NCBI GenBank assembly: GCA_034008185.1
Contig: CM067082.1
Span: 83,885,684-83,949,683 of the forward strand
Reading direction: 5' to 3'
From: Gorsachius magnificus
Lineage: Eukaryota > Chordata > Aves > Pelecaniformes > Ardeidae
DNA length: 64,000 bases
A program made the position numbers and the translations under genes. This document shows positions 45,601 to 60,100 of this stretch, piece after piece (within the stretch, counting starts at the first letter, position 1; each line of letters begins with the position of its first letter). Under the pieces are notes generated by a model that ran no database searches, was not told the DNA's origin, and worked only from the letters and a program-made list of their open reading frames with translations.

Positions 45601-48600
45601 ACTAAGGAAAAGTAATAGTAGCAACTGTGATGGCAGTGCAGGAGATCAAAGAGCTGGTCCTGTGAATAGGTGGATGTACTTTCTCCTAGCACAGCTTCCT
45701 GATGCAGCTGTGTGTTCCCAAAGAGCTCAGAAAATTAAGAACCCAAGCTTGAAAGTGTTGCTGAAAATGGCGATGTTCAAACAGGATTTGGTCTGCGATA
45801 GTGGTGATGGAAGAGAGCACTGAGATGGCATTGTAGAACTAGCAGTTGCATGGGCTTGGTAAACATGAAGATTTAGAGGTCAAGTCTTGTCCCTAGTAGC
45901 AGGTTGCAGTCCTGGGAACACCAAAGATTCTTTGGGAGTGGTCAGGATGAAAAGGGCAGCCAGCCTCAGGAGGAAGAATGGGTGAGAGTCAATTGATTGA
46001 CCATAATTCAAGAATGACAGAGATGAAGAGAGAACAGAAGACAAATTAATTTTAAACCCAAAGGAATTGTGAAGGAGAAGCCTGTAGATGGGAAGTAGTA
46101 GTCATGAAAAAGATTGGTCTGGAATACTAAAGCGCAATTAAAAAATTGTCTCTTAGCAGGAACAAAGATTATTTGATGCAGACTTTAGAGTAATTGGAAT
46201 CCTAGAAGCTTTCTGTAAGGAGTGGGGGTATTCAGGGCTAGAATAAAAGGATCCAGGTTGGTGTGCCTAGTAGAAAAGCTTTGAACTTGGAAACCAGAGA
46301 ACAGTTTGGGGATGATACTGATATAAGCTGCATGTTGGGCTACTCAGGTGTAGCCCTCATCAGTAATCTTTCTCAAGGAAAGCCCTCAGTCCTGGAATGC
46401 CTTCTGGTGGTCACATGTTGCAAAACCTATTAACCCCAATTTATGAGCTGTGATCTTGTCTTCAAAATGTTGTACAATTCAGCTCCCTACAGTTCATGCC
46501 TTTGCAGAGTGTGACATGATTGCATAAACTCAGATTTGACAGAATGTAAGTGTTTTAAGTTCTTTGGTTGAAGAAAGTTTTCAAAAAAATTAGATTGTTT
46601 TGGTATCCATTATTGATTGAATTTTAAATTTCTCATATTCAGGAAACACATTCTGACTAGGGAAAGAAAGGAATTACAGGTTTGAGTGGCTATAAAGTAG
46701 TCACAAGAACACTTTGCTTGTGGGGAGAGAGGAGGACATTCATAACTATTAGAGAAGTTCTGTAATGACCTTTTTCCTGTAGGAACCAGAAATAGTTTTC
46801 TTTACTTCAGCTGAAGCTATGGGGAAAGGATTTCTTTTCTACTGCAGCACTAGAAAATAGTGTAATGTTGGGTGAGGTTTGATGGTACTGATAAATCTTG
46901 TAGGGACCTGACTGAAGCTGTGAGCAAGGCAGAAAAGTGGCATGGATGCTTTGGAAATCAGGATGATGATTTCCTTGCAATTGGGTTGGTAGACACCATG
47001 GCAGATCCTTTTTTCCAGAGTGTATGTCTTCTGTAATCTGTATTCTCCAGAATAAACTGGGAAATAATTCCTTCAACAAGATTGCTGCAGCCCTATGTCA
47101 GGCAATGTCAGTGCTCTGTCTTATTATTACAGGAAAAATTTGGGGAATTACACTTGTGTTAAGAATGTGAAAAGGAAGGGAAGGAGGGTGCAATGTAGCT
47201 ATTCTTGTGTGCCCTTCCAGAGCTGGTGTTAATCATGCAATGACCTGCAATTTGAGGCAACTTAAGTCTGTGACCCATGTGGTTTCTGTTCTCTTCATGC
47301 AGTGACATGGTTTCAGCTTCTTCGGAGTTCTCCTCTTTATTTAGAAACAGAAATTCAAGGTGACCATCACTAATATTCAGGATTTCTAAGGATAGTCGTC
47401 ATCTTCAGAATTTCTTTGCAATTGCAACCCATCTTTTGCTGGTTTCTAACCAAGATTAGCCAGCGTCTATTTCTTGGTTTTTTTCCCCCCTTAATTCTTT
47501 CCATTTTGAGAAGTGGATCAGTTCCCTGGTGCTCCTCTGGGTGTCTTTTGACTGCCTGCATTAATAGGTAGCACAGACTTGAGTAGTGTGCTGCTGGACC
47601 TCAGCCCATTCAGGTTTGAAGAGCCAACTCTAGGTCTGTGTGTATGTGTTTGTAACTCTTCTTCCAGCCTAGGAGAGAAGAAACTCCACTTGCATTATGA
47701 TGTGGAGGAAAGGATCAACAGCATAGGATGAATTTATCTGCTTCCATCCCTCCCAAGTATCCATTCAAACTTGAAGGTGATTGTGCTTCCTGTGACAGCT
47801 GGTTTTGCCCATTGGTGCTGGATGAGAATTAGTAACTTCTTTTGTAATACCTTGAGTAGACCTGTTCCAGGGCAGCATGGGGGAAGTTTCTTGTTTCCTA
47901 ATTTGAGTTCACAAATGTGTCTGATTCCATCCCACCCCACCTCATTCGGAAAGGAAAAGCAAAATATTTGCCTGTGGTCACAAACCCAAACATCCCTGCT
48001 TTGGCTCCCTTTCCTCTGGTGGGTTTGGGTAGTGATTCTTTCCTCCCTTCCCCCTGAACTGACTCATTCTGAAGCCTCAACATCTTGCAGTGTGCCACAC
48101 TGGAAACTGTCCCCTGAAAAGAGGAGATCGAAAGTGTAAGCTACAGTAGAACGAAACACTGACAAGTAGCAGGGCTAGTTGTGTTTTTTCTACAGTAATT
48201 ACTGTAAAACTAGTAATTAATGCTCAGAATAGTACAGATTCTTTTATGAAGTCTCTTTACTTGACAATTTTTGTGAGGATTTGCTGTCTCATTTTTTTTA
48301 AAATCTGTACTGAATTATAAAATCTGATACTAAAGACTATGAGTCACTGAAGAGTTGGTTGTTTCTGTTTTGGAGCATATGTGTAGGTTCTTGGTATTGC
48401 AATGTAACTTAACCTCAGTCAATTAAAAGTGAAGTGTTTCATCTCTTCTGTTGAGTGTAATAGACTTCTACAAATAGATGCTTTTAAAAGAAGTTATTAA
48501 TCTGCTGATGTTTGAGAATAGTAGTTCAGACGGTACTGTTCCATGAAGACCTTTATGTTATTGAATATGAATCTTATTTTGCTTGATTAGATGGGTGTGC

Positions 48601-51600
48601 TTCCTTCTCTCTAGCATCTCCACCTTAGTGAAAATTAACAATATTTATGTTAGTCTTTTATCAAGATTTGGGATCAGTAGCTTCAGAAACAATCCTTCTC
48701 TTTGTAAAACATGTTCTTTAATGTAGAGATAAAAAATTAATTTGGTACATATGTTTCTTTAGTAAGACTTAAATTTCCTTATTAAATACATTTTTTGGCC
48801 TTACAAAGCGTAGGTGCGTTTAAATTTCCATCCAAAGCTGTGTCGACAATCTGCATTTACCCTTCTGGAAGCTATTTTCTGTAAGCTGCTGCTGACTTTT
48901 TTAATATTCTTAGCATACACCTTCAAAGCAGTCTGATAGTTTAGTTAAATTTCATCAAGATAAACTAATAGTTTAGCAGATTAAGAGTTATGCCAGTGCT
49001 GGCTTCCCCTTCTCATATTCAAACAATGGCTACTGTGTCAGCTGTGGTTTTTCTCTCTTTTTATTCCAGTTCCAGTGGGGAGATATGCATTATACCATTC
49101 ACAGAACAGTTAGAATACTTGATTAGGATTAGCAACGTGGAAGTAATTTGCAAGCTTATGTTCTCACATGGTTCAATAGTAAACTCACTGGAAGAAAATT
49201 GTTCTCATTTCACCTTCTTCACAGGATAGCCCAGCTTATTTCAGCTAGTGAATGTTCTACTGCTTAATGTGCCTCCATTAACTTTTAAGTGCTGAGAGTT
49301 TTGCTCTGATAATAAAGTTTTAAAGCTGGCTGGAAGCAAGCTTAACAAAGTCTGTTTTGTGAAACCTTTTGTGTAGGAGAAGGCATAAAATTATGTAGAG
49401 CCTCTTTCCTGGAGGTAAAGAGGTACTGTTAATTTCTAATAAATTGTTAATAAATAATTGTGCTAATTAATAAGCTAATTAGCTTTTCAAAACATCAGAG
49501 TTTTTCAAGGCTTACCAAGCTTTGTCTGAAGGGAAGAACAATCTGGGAGAAGAAAGTTGGATGGTGTGAGCACCTCCAGCATGTGAACCTTGGTGGTTTA
49601 GGGAGTCCTGTGAAGAAGAGTAGGGAGGAATCAGTTTCCTCTGTGGTGAAAGCTGAAGCTTCTCTATAAAAATAATTAAATTACTAACATTAAATTCAAT
49701 GCAACAGCTTGATATTCAACTTCTGAAATGACTTATGGCAGGCCCTGCACAGTGTCAAAAACAAAAGAAAAAGTGGCAATCCCCTCCCCCCACCAAAGCC
49801 CAGCAGTTCAAATTGGAGGATAAAAATGTGTGTATTTGATGTAGCAGCTACAGTTGTTTGACTAGTTCAGGCTATTCACTCTTCAAAAAATTAGCAAGTG
49901 CCTTTTGTTCTCAATTTTGTTATCAAAGGAATTTTTCAAGCACCCCTTTACTGAAAAAGCATTTCCTTCTAGCATTCGTTTCTGCTGCGGTGGCTTCGCA
50001 TTTAAATGTAACTGTAGCCTTCCCATCTAATCCAGTATGGAAGCTGAAATCTAGTGTGTATGGGTGTTTTGGCTTATTCTCAGGAATCTCTAGCTGCCTT
50101 TGAAGGAAATAAACCTGGGCTTTTGGGAGGCTTTTAGCCTTTCCCAATTGTGGCTAGCTCTTTCTTACTTTTACCCTCTGCTTCTCCATCTCAACTTATT
50201 AAGAATCAGATTTGGCATTGCCTTCCCCTTTTTGCAGCCTTCAAGCACAGAGGAGGATCAGAGAACTCCTGATGTTTTCATGTTTGGCCTCACAGAAGAC
50301 ATGAAAGAAGGAAGCTGAACGTAATGAGTGGTGCTTGGTAAAAAAAATACACATCTGTTTGCCCCATTGGTTTGCTTTTGCATGCTCTCGCTGCATACAT
50401 ATATGCATTCTTAGTTTCTATTGCAGTATCTTCATTGAAATCTTTTGAGACAGCTTAACACACTTTATTTAGGGCACCCACACTCCAATTTGTGCAGTAA
50501 CATTTGCTTCTCAGAATTGGGTTCCTGTCACTCTTTGAATCTTACTCCTCCTTTAGGGGAGAGGGTAGGTTCTTTTTTTACCTTGGAGCCTGTCAAGCAC
50601 ATACAACTATATGACCTGATATCATGGTAGTTAATAAACAGAAAAAATAGAGAATGTATTTTATGGGATACTGAGTGCTTTGAGCAATATTTGTTTACTT
50701 ACAGCTGAAGATGCTCTAAGATAGCTACTAATGTGAATTTGATGTTTACTTGCAACATACTAAAAAAAATATGGTGTGCCAAAAAATGTAGGTTCTGAAT
50801 AATATAAGGCCAAGTGCAGTTATATGCCATCAAGTTTGCCTAGGGCATCAATCTGACTTCAGTACTTAGAAACAGGACCAAATCTGACGTAGGTTTTTGA
50901 TATCGAATTAAGCCTTTATTTCTGCAAAGTCAGTCATAAAAGTGGAGTAGTAACTAAGGCATGTTGTGTCTGAATCTCTCTCACTAAGTAAAATAAGTGC
51001 CTTCCAGCAACTTACTTGGAACAGGAGAATCCTGACAGTGTGTTTTGACTTGCCTTATGCCTGCATTCAGAGGGGTATTGGGAAAAACCTGTTTTGAGAA
51101 GGGGTGGGGGAAAGGAGTGATGGCTCAAGTTCAGGTAGAACCAACTCAGTCTAATCAACTGACTTGGGGTATTTCCCTATCAGTGTTTTTACTTGCTTAT
51201 TTTAACAATTTCTAGGCTGAACAAGCAGCCTGGAAATTTCTATAATGTTCCTTAAATCATGAAGCTTTCATTCTGCAGTGAGCTACTTTCAGAGCTCAGT
51301 ATTGTTCTTCAGTTCTTTACTAAACCTTGTTCTCTAGACTACTGCCAAAGGCAGATTTGTAAATGGTATTAAACAAGTCCTTCTGAAGGGAAGTTAATAT
51401 CATAGGAATACCTGCTGCATCAGAGTATGATGCTTACTGCACTGATTTGTGGTGAAGTAGTAGAGTGATTAAATAATTTTTAAAACACTGCATAAAGAAA
51501 GCAACTATTGCCTGACAAACCTTTAGTATATGTTTCTAATAAAACCATTAGGTTATTTGCTTGTAACAAAGCAGTTGCTTTCATAGGCTCTTCTTATAAG

Positions 51601-53264
51601 AATCCTTTGCTTCCTAATACTAAGATATCACACTAAAGAGGATTAGTTTCTTGGCATGTTTGCTGGAATGCCTCCGTTAGGCTTTGCTTGACTAGATTTC
51701 TCTGCTGTCTCTCTGTCTTTCCATTTTTCTCTGCCTTTTAATTCTGCAGTGTAACTGGGTATCAGGTCTATGTGTTTTCCTGTGCAGGTTTCAAGTGCAT
51801 TGCAGGAACACTAGATGGCCTGTCTTCTGAAAAAAAAAAATAGAGGTTTACTTGAAATTATTGATGCCTATGCTATATATACTAAATACTATGGATGTAG
51901 AACATGTTCTAAAGCTGATAGTGCAGATGGTTGAAACAACATTAAATTTTCTTACAGAAACTGTAAGAGGATATTATACTTGGGTAACCCTAATCAGTAA
52001 TCTAAATTGAATGCTTAAAAAGCCCAGCCTGACATCCCTAGCTTGCAGATTTCCAACTGTTGCAAAGAGGTGGTATCTTCAGCAGCTTCTGTGTTAACCT
52101 TTTAATCACATTTACAGTGAGATTAAATGCAATTGTAACTTTTACTTTTTCTTGGAAACAAAATCCCTGAATGTGGAAGGTTATAATGATGCCATTTGAT
52201 GTCTGTGGATGGAGATATTTTTTATCCTGCTGCTGCTTTTTGGCTTTCCAAAGCATGAAAGCTTTGTGGGACTGACATGGCTGCCAGTTTTGTGAGTAGG
52301 GTCCCAGGTGCCTAGGATGGGCTTAGCAGGGCAGTCCTGAACCTGGTTAAATTAATCCTGCCACTGCTGCCTGTGGAAGGGAACAGAGAAGTTGTACTCA
52401 GGCTTTTAGTTTGGGAAGTTGGGTTGAAAGTAAAATGTGGAAATGCAAAAATCCCCTGCTTCATTCCTGTGACCCTCTTCTAGGGAAAATTTAGCAGTTT
52501 TAAAATATTTCTGGTACTTTTGGGGTTAAAAAGGAGTAGCTAGAAATGGGTTTAATACCTGCTTGATATTTTTCCCCATTTGGGTGATTATTTTTGTATT
52601 AATGATTTCAGACTAAGATCCTGTTCTTCTGCACCATTCAAACTTTCTTTGAACCATGCACTGGAGAGTGGAAGTTGAAAATGTCAGAGGTTACTTGTGG
52701 TTTAGTCCTTAGGGTCAGCATTTAGAACCAGAGAACCATGACATGTAAAATGATACAAGCTTGGAAAGAAAAAGAAGATACTAGTGACTTAGAGCCTGTG
52801 AACCTTTTGTCTTCTAAAAACTACTTCTTTCTGTTAGAATTTAAGTCCTAGATTCAAGGATTTTCAGATTTGAAGAAGCTTTTGCAAACACATTCTTCTA
52901 GCAAATGCCAGTGACAGTAACCTGAGCAATTTGTGGTCCCCCCTTTCCCTTTGTGGAAAGGGAGTGGTTATTTGATGTCCTATAAAATCTTGTTGACTTT
53001 GTTTAGGGGTAGGGGCCGAAAAGGAAAAAAAGGTCCGCAATGCAAATCTGATCACAGTAACCGGAATGCTTTTTTCTACATTGTAAAAATGATAGCTGAG
53101 TCAAACTGCTTATTTGCCAGCACTGAAAATAATTTTGCTCTATTAAAGTTGAAGGGAGCATTTAGTATGATGTACTCCATTAACACCTCACTTTTTTTAA
53201 GGATGGATTGTCCCCAAGGTGGTAGGTTAATTGAAAAACCAGTGGTATTGCACAGGGTTTTCTT
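45601..53264. other. Probable intron, no firm gene
   Basis: AT-rich. The plus frame at 47771-48139 is 122 codons, Trp/Ser/Pro-rich; its last 45 bases (48091-48135) sit between an acceptor (CAACATCTTGCAG) and a GTAAGC donor and read in frame as VPHWKLSPEKRRSK, a weak exon candidate. 49431-49485 is AT-rich with repeated TTAATAA and GCTAATTA motifs. No transposon was recognised. Confidence 0.4.
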
Positions 53265-53304
53265 AATTTAAAAAAACAAAAAGCAAACAAACCCCACACA
53301 ACAG
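53265..53304. repeat. A/C-rich low-complexity tract
   Basis: A run of A with scattered C (AAAAAAACAAAAAGCAAAC followed by AAACCCCACACAACAG), the AAAC-type low complexity common in bird introns. No unit is perfectly repeated. Confidence 0.75.
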
Positions 53305-54081
53305 AATCCCCAAACCTCTTTGTTGTAAGAGACCAGTCTCTGCTGTCACTCTGGCTTCAGGAAGGTTGAAATGTCAGTCAAGGAACACAAGGCATCCACC
53401 CAACTTTTAATTACTGTCAGCTACAAACTGTGGAAGTTCCGCTCTCTTTGGAACCAGTCCAGTATTTAGATTTCCTTGATCGATTTGCCGAATTAGTGAA
53501 AAGGTTTTGCACCAGGTTAGAGTTCCTTCACTCTTCCAGTTTTCCTGTCTTGTCCTGTAATTGGAGCAGAACTGTATCAAGGTTTTAAGACCCGGGTTGT
53601 TGTGCAAGTTTGATTTCTTTATATATATGCCAGCACAACCAAACATTTAGAAAAGATGTGAGTGTAATCGGCTTGCAGCAGAGTGACAGTGTTTAACTTT
53701 TTTCTTGTAGAAACTCAATATTTCAGGTGGGGTGGGGGATGATGGAGCTGGTCCTCTTTCTCCAACATCTGTTGTGTATTTTATTTGCAGGTGTGAGAAG
53801 ATGTCTACAAAAAAGTAGCTTAGCTGATGTCATTACTTTAAAATTATTTTTTATGAAAGTGAGTGTTAATTTACAGCTAAACTTTGACTTGCACATTGTT
53901 TTTCTGTAATTTCAAACAGTGACTGAAAGATTGTTATATTATGCCAAAACCAAAGGTGTCACATCAAGTTATAGCCAAACGTTTTCTGCTCTGGGGACAC
54001 ATCAATGAAGAATTGCTGTTTCTCATGGTCTGGTGATACCTTTTCCAGCCTGGGCTCTACCATTGGTGAAGGAAAGAAGCT
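53305..54081. other. Probable intron, no gene seen
   Basis: AT-rich sequence between two A/C-rich tracts. The frames at 53407-53646 (minus) and 53727-53909 (plus) are short and without features. Confidence 0.5.
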
Positions 54082-54154
54082 TAAAGCAAAAAGGAAAAAA
54101 ATCAACTGAACCAAAAAAAACCCACCCAAAACAAAACCGTAAACAACAAACCAA
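54082..54154. repeat. A/C-rich low-complexity tract
   Basis: An A-rich stretch with CCAAAAAAAACCCACCC and AAAACAAAACCGTAAAC, ending in AACAACAAACCAAATG. Low complexity of the same AAAC type as at 53265 and 62972. Confidence 0.8.
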
Positions 54155-57100
54155 ATGCTGGTCACATGAGATGAAGGAAGATATAGCTGGTTGATTACCT
54201 GGAGATGATGAATCATGTTGGTGCATTATTCCATTAATCCTGAGTATAAAGATAAGAACTGAGAACAGTATGAAGGTGACTGGTTAACTTGAAGAAATTT
54301 TCAGAATGGGATCATGTGGCCTTCATACACATGTTTTAAGTGAGAACACATTTTTAATGCAGTGGACTATCTAGGAAGCATTTTAGGGGTCTGATCTGAC
54401 ACTGGTTCTGAAGTCTGTCATGCTCTGTGGTATGCGAGATAATCTTTTGTCAAGTCTATTAAAATTTTAAAATAGACTAATGACTTCAGATGTCTTGATG
54501 AAAGCCTTTGCAGGAAGGTACTTGCAGCCTCTGCTACAGACCTGTTAAACTGTGCTCTGCTGTGTTTCCATCACTGGATCTTGGTGAGGTCTGTGATGCC
54601 CAAGGCTGTGTGCTCTGCCATTTAGCTGCAAGTTGCAAGAACTGGTGTTGATATTTTAATTCTAGATTATTTCAGAGGTGGAATCCTATGTCTGTATAAA
54701 TAATCCAACCTGCCATGGTACTGAAGGATCCAGTGTTATGCTAACATTGCATTATACTTTGAAATACAAAGGAAAGATTTGATTACTTTTGAATAAAGTA
54801 ACTTGTTCTGCTTGGAGTATTAATTAAGTGACTAAGTTTTGATCTTAGTCTTTGGTCTGCCTGCTTAAGACTGCCTCTGATTTGAGGAAACATTACCTCT
54901 GAGCTAGAAGTGGATAGACATTTTAATTATCCTGGACTGAAATGTTTCTGGGGAATTGCAAAGTAATGAGCTCGTGTTAACTAATATTGCTGGTGCGCAT
55001 TGAGTAATTATTGATCCTCAGTCCAAAGGATTGTATTTGTGCTACACTGTGGTTCTTAACTAGTTCATGGGGTTTGGGCATGAAAGCCTTTTTGTATGCT
55101 ATTAAAAAAATCAAAGCGAAGGTTCCCCTTTTTTCTTCCATTAGTCTCTTTTCAGGTTGTGCTTTTCAGGAGTATGAAGGCTAACAGCCTTCAGAGACCC
55201 CCACCAATTTGTACCATTTTGGAATACTGTAATGCTTAAAACTGTTCTTGTTTGTTTAACAGCAACTGGGAAGGTTAAAATATTTTTCTTACATTCAGTT
55301 TGTTGAAATGATCATTCAAAGAATAATAGTAAAATACAAGTGCCCTGTTTCAAGCAACTGGCGGTATTTTTGAGAATTGCAGCAAATATTGAAAATGTGT
55401 CTAATGTAGCTACCTCATGTATAGAATTTTCTGTAGTGGAGATTATGTTTGTATATCTGCAGGTCACAGATCTGTAAAAACTTGGTTCTAGAATTTCATA
55501 ATTCTGAAGGATTCCTGAGCTGGCTTTTACCCTTTAGCAGATCCCATCTTTGGGAGGCATAACTGAATTAAAGCACCTTGAATCATTTTCTTTCACAAAA
55601 CAGGACATGTGTGGCTGGGCTCATATAGCCTTTCTCTTACTAAAGCCCTACAGAGAATTTCCATGGGTCAGAAATTTTAAGAAGAGTTCAGGATAGTTAT
55701 GTAAAAGAGAAATGTTAATTTAAATACATTCTAAACTTTCTCTTTACTTGTATGTTGTCTTTTTCTTGTAAATTATGCAATGTATGGAAAGAAAGATGAA
55801 ACTGAATAGTTCATGCCATAATGCTTTCCCCCATAATTCACTATGAAGTATTACACAACTCCCTGTGAACACAAAATGACAGCTTGGAGAATTAGAACAA
55901 TTCTAAGAATAAGGCATTCCTATTCAGCAACTAGCATACTTAAACTGCTCTCTATTTCCCTTCCCTTTTGGTAATAGCTTGTAGCATTTTTGTGTGTGAT
56001 AGACTAAGCCCTTAAATTCATTTTTACTGGCATAAGAAATGTAGTGTACAATAGCATATATAGCAGTAAAGCTATATAAATTCTAGCTGGTTTATTTGAA
56101 TAAAGTATTCCCAATTCATGGGTATTGACAATTTGCTCATAAGAGAGTTAAAGAAGCTTCTTCTCAAGAAATAATGATGATGAAAACTCCTCCAGAAATG
56201 TTGCAATATTCCTGTATAGGCTTGAACTCCAGATGGAGAAGAGGTGGGAGGATTGCTTTAGACAGCAAGTTTAACTTTTTAGCCCAGTTATTGTGTGTCT
56301 GGTGATATCAAGAGGAAATAATTTTATAAAGGATAAGGCCAGAAAAAGAAGTGATGAGATGCAATAGAAGGTCTTGCCAGCTGTTCTGCAATGTACTCGA
56401 TGATTGCTGACAAAAGCTGAGGGTTTCTTTCTGAGCCTTTCAGCTGACTCAGTTACCCCATAGGTTGGTCTTTGTCTCCATGCTCTATCTATAAAATATT
56501 ACTAGTGTCAGTAAAATCATCCATTAAAATTGTGAATTAATTAAAAATGGTCCCACCAAACACTGTCACAGGTCAGTTAGCTGAATAATCCTTGAATGAA
56601 CCATGGACAGTGGATCCAATAGAGGCTGGTAAGGTTTATATTACCTTAACAGCCTCTTCATTTTTCAGTCAAGCTTTTCTTGATTTCAGCAGATCTGTTC
56701 CATTCATAATGTGTTGGTGCAGCCACCATTCTGTTTCCTGCAATCTTAACATCAGTTTGTTCATTCTTGTTCTGTAAAAACACATTTGGATGTGCCACTT
56801 ACTAGTATTTCTGCAATTAAAAAAACCCATCCCTTCTTTCTCCCTTCTAACAACAGGGTAAGTTTGCCTAAGAATTTCTGCTGGGACATGTGCTTGTACA
56901 CATGTTTTAATCTGTTTTCATTCCTGATACCTGTTTTCAGGACTGTTTGCATATGTTGCTATAGTATTTGAGTGTTTTATAAGCAATGTTATGCATAATC
57001 ATTTATCTTGTGCTTATGACAAAAAAAGGCTTAAAACCAAATTTAAGTTGCTTGGGTGAGATCAAACACAAATCATGCCAGAGTCAAAAGTTGAGGCCCC

Positions 57101-60100
57101 ATAGGACTGTTCTTTGCATGTTTTAAACTAGGAGGGATGGTGCAACTAAATCTTTACCTCCTGTTACAGCATCTTCAGAGCTTTACTTCTTTTCGGGAGA
57201 ATGACACAAATTGTGAAAGCGACTTTGCAGTTTGTACTTTGCCTGCATGGCATCAGCAGGAGGAATTTGTTTTACTCAGCCTTGCTATGCATTGAAAAAG
57301 GGAAGAAAGCGGATTCCTCTTAGTACTTTGTACTACTAGTCTAGCCAGTTGTGTTGTAAGATTCCTTTTTATTAGGATTTTCCTCAAGCTATAAATAAAT
57401 ATAAGCAAAGTGAAGTAGTATCTTGCAAAGTTATTAACCTTGTCATTAACTTCTGAGGCTTTAAGAAAGCATAAATACTTGGAGATGGAGACGATTGTAA
57501 AATAGAGTACACAAGATACTGGTGTTCTGTTTGTTTTTCCTGTAGATGCTTGGGACTGCCAGTCCCTGTACTGCTGCTTGGTTCCTGACCACCTTCCACA
57601 AAATGTCATTAGGACCACTGAGTTTCAACATGGTAAAATTCTCCCCATTTTATGTGAAAAGTGAAACACAAATGGAGTGTTTACACATTCCTAGCTTCCA
57701 TAAAAGGGGGAAGGAAGCAGCATGATGCTACGCAATCATTGGGATTCTGCACCAATGAAGCATTGGTGTCAAGGTGTATGGGGTGATCCAGTGAGGAATA
57801 TCTCTACTTCATTCTGTGTGTCCTTGAATGAAAACTGAATTATCATAGATCAGAACTGCATTTGACTGTGTGCATGAAGTGTTCCTCATGCTGTTCTTGA
57901 GCTTGTGCTGTGCCCAGTTACTGCTTTTGTGTAAACAAACTAAAACTGTTTTTATGGAAGATAACATGAAATGCTTTTTACCAACTACATACAAGCTTCT
58001 TGCATGTACCATATGTATGTAAGCATGGGTACAAGGAGAAAAATATAGCTTGGCATCCTTTAGGATGAAATCAATTAGGAATGGGTAAACAGATATCTGT
58101 CACCAACATCTCTGGAGGAGTAACTTCCATTTTAAGGACAGTAGCAGAACAGAATTAAAATGTGACAACAGTTGAGGGAAAATATAGCATTCATTGTCTG
58201 AACAGATCTGCGCAAAAACTTTCACTGCACTGGCAATTTTACCTTCTTCAGCAGAAGAGTAATAAGCTCAACCTTTGCTGGCTCTATCCCAGTAATTTTG
58301 GAGAAACTCTTGTGTTGCCCTTCAGCAGGATGAGCACACTTCCTTGCCTGCCTGTCCTTAGAGTTGTTTGCTGCCTCCCTGGGACCCCTGCTCTTTGCCT
58401 TCTGATGCAAACTTTAGTCACTTGATGGCAAAATCAGTTTGTCAGGTTGAGGTTGCTCTACACAGAATACCTAGAAACATTTTCTTTCAAGTTTGAACAT
58501 CCCTTCATGTAAACCCCTGCCTCAAGTAAAATAAAAATATTTGGGGGGAAAAAAGGAATGTTCTCCCTATGCATCTACAACTGTTGTCATCTTTAGAAAC
58601 AAGCAAACTTTCTAAAAGATCTAGAAAAATTCATATTCCCCTTGGAGGTTATCCAGAAATGCCCAGATTGCTTGGAATGCAATACGTGGCCTGCTTGTGC
58701 GTAGGCACCTAGCCCAAAAGAGCAGCTTTGCACTAGCTAGCATAGCCTGTCAATTTGCCAAGCTGTTCTTGGAGAAACAAAGCAATATTGACAAACATGA
58801 AGCCACGGCTTTTATTTGGAATTCTGCCATGGGAGCAGTGTGTGTGTGGCTGGAGGACTGCTGGCATCTATGGATGGTCTGCAGACAACAGACGGGATAG
58901 ATGACTGCAGGACTTAGCGTGGCTCTGAATGAATGAGCTGTAGTCAGGCAGGCAGGGTGACTGGCCTCTGAGAGGGAGGGAAGCAGGGTAGCTGTGATGC
59001 CTTAGATCCTGGAGGTGGAGTTTTGCCATCATCTCAAAGCAGTTTGTTGTAGACTTCTTTCTGGGTTGCAATAAATCAAATAACTTCCTCCAAAGTGCCT
59101 GCTGGTGCAGAGGGGAGGTTAGAGTAGAGCAGTTAAGCTAGCTGTCTGGTTGTATACACCTACTGGTTGTCAGCATGTTCACTAGTACAAAAACATTCAC
59201 TTATACTCTTGAGACATTGTTCAGTGTATTTCCAGATGCCCTAAATAAATGCAATCAGCCCCTAAAGAGTCAGGATGCTCATCTAAAGGGTACCATGTAG
59301 TATAGTTTGATCAGGGCACAGGTCATATAATCAGGTGCCTAAATAACAGTCCTGTTATGATGCCTTTTCAAGCTTTCTAAATAATGGATAACCCTCAAGG
59401 GGGAGGGTGGGCGGAAAATGGATGATGCCCTTTCTCTTGGAATGAGGCAGAGGGAGAAGACAGATGGCTTGATGTAGAGTAGCTTAGTTGATGCAGTGAT
59501 GAAGAACTCCTTAGGGGCTGCTCAAATTGGTTTTCCAGATGTGAGGTAGTTCAGCATGGAAACTTCCTTTTTCTGTCTACTTTGAGCATATTGTAGTGAT
59601 TCAATGCATAAGCGTTTCAGAAGATTCATAAGGTACAAGGTCTTGACTTCTATCTGTTCTCCTTATTTGCTGGAGGTGTTGGCTTAGCCCAAAGGCCGGA
59701 TGGCAGGTGAACCTGCAAATATGAAGCATGAAGACTACTCCAAATAGTCAGCTACATGGTGGTGTTAATCCATATTTCTTAATAGCATTAAAGGGAGGAC
59801 CCAGGTACTTAATTTTAGGAACTGCTGATAACGTACACATACCTGATAGTCTTCTCCTAGGGGGCTTAGCACGTTGTTCAAAGAAAAGGGCTGTTCTGAG
59901 TTCCCATGCTTCTGAAAATGAGGCCGTCTTGCACTTTGCTGTTGTATCTACATTTGATGTTTAACAAACCTAAGAGTTCTCTTCCTGTGCCTGCTATGGA
60001 AATTTTAAGTGTTTCTTAAAGTTAGGATGCTGCCATTTTTAAGTGCCAGTGATGTTTGTAATACAACCCAGATATTTTCTTCATGTTTGCATTTTTGCAA

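Noticed and set aside
45286..45624. Overlapping ~100-codon frames on both strands in a GC patch
   Set aside because: Symmetric openness on both strands, no splice pairing, no recognised motif.
47771..48139. 122-codon plus-strand frame
   Set aside because: Trp/Ser/Pro-rich with no domain. The only exon-like part is 45 bases at its end, too short to support a call.
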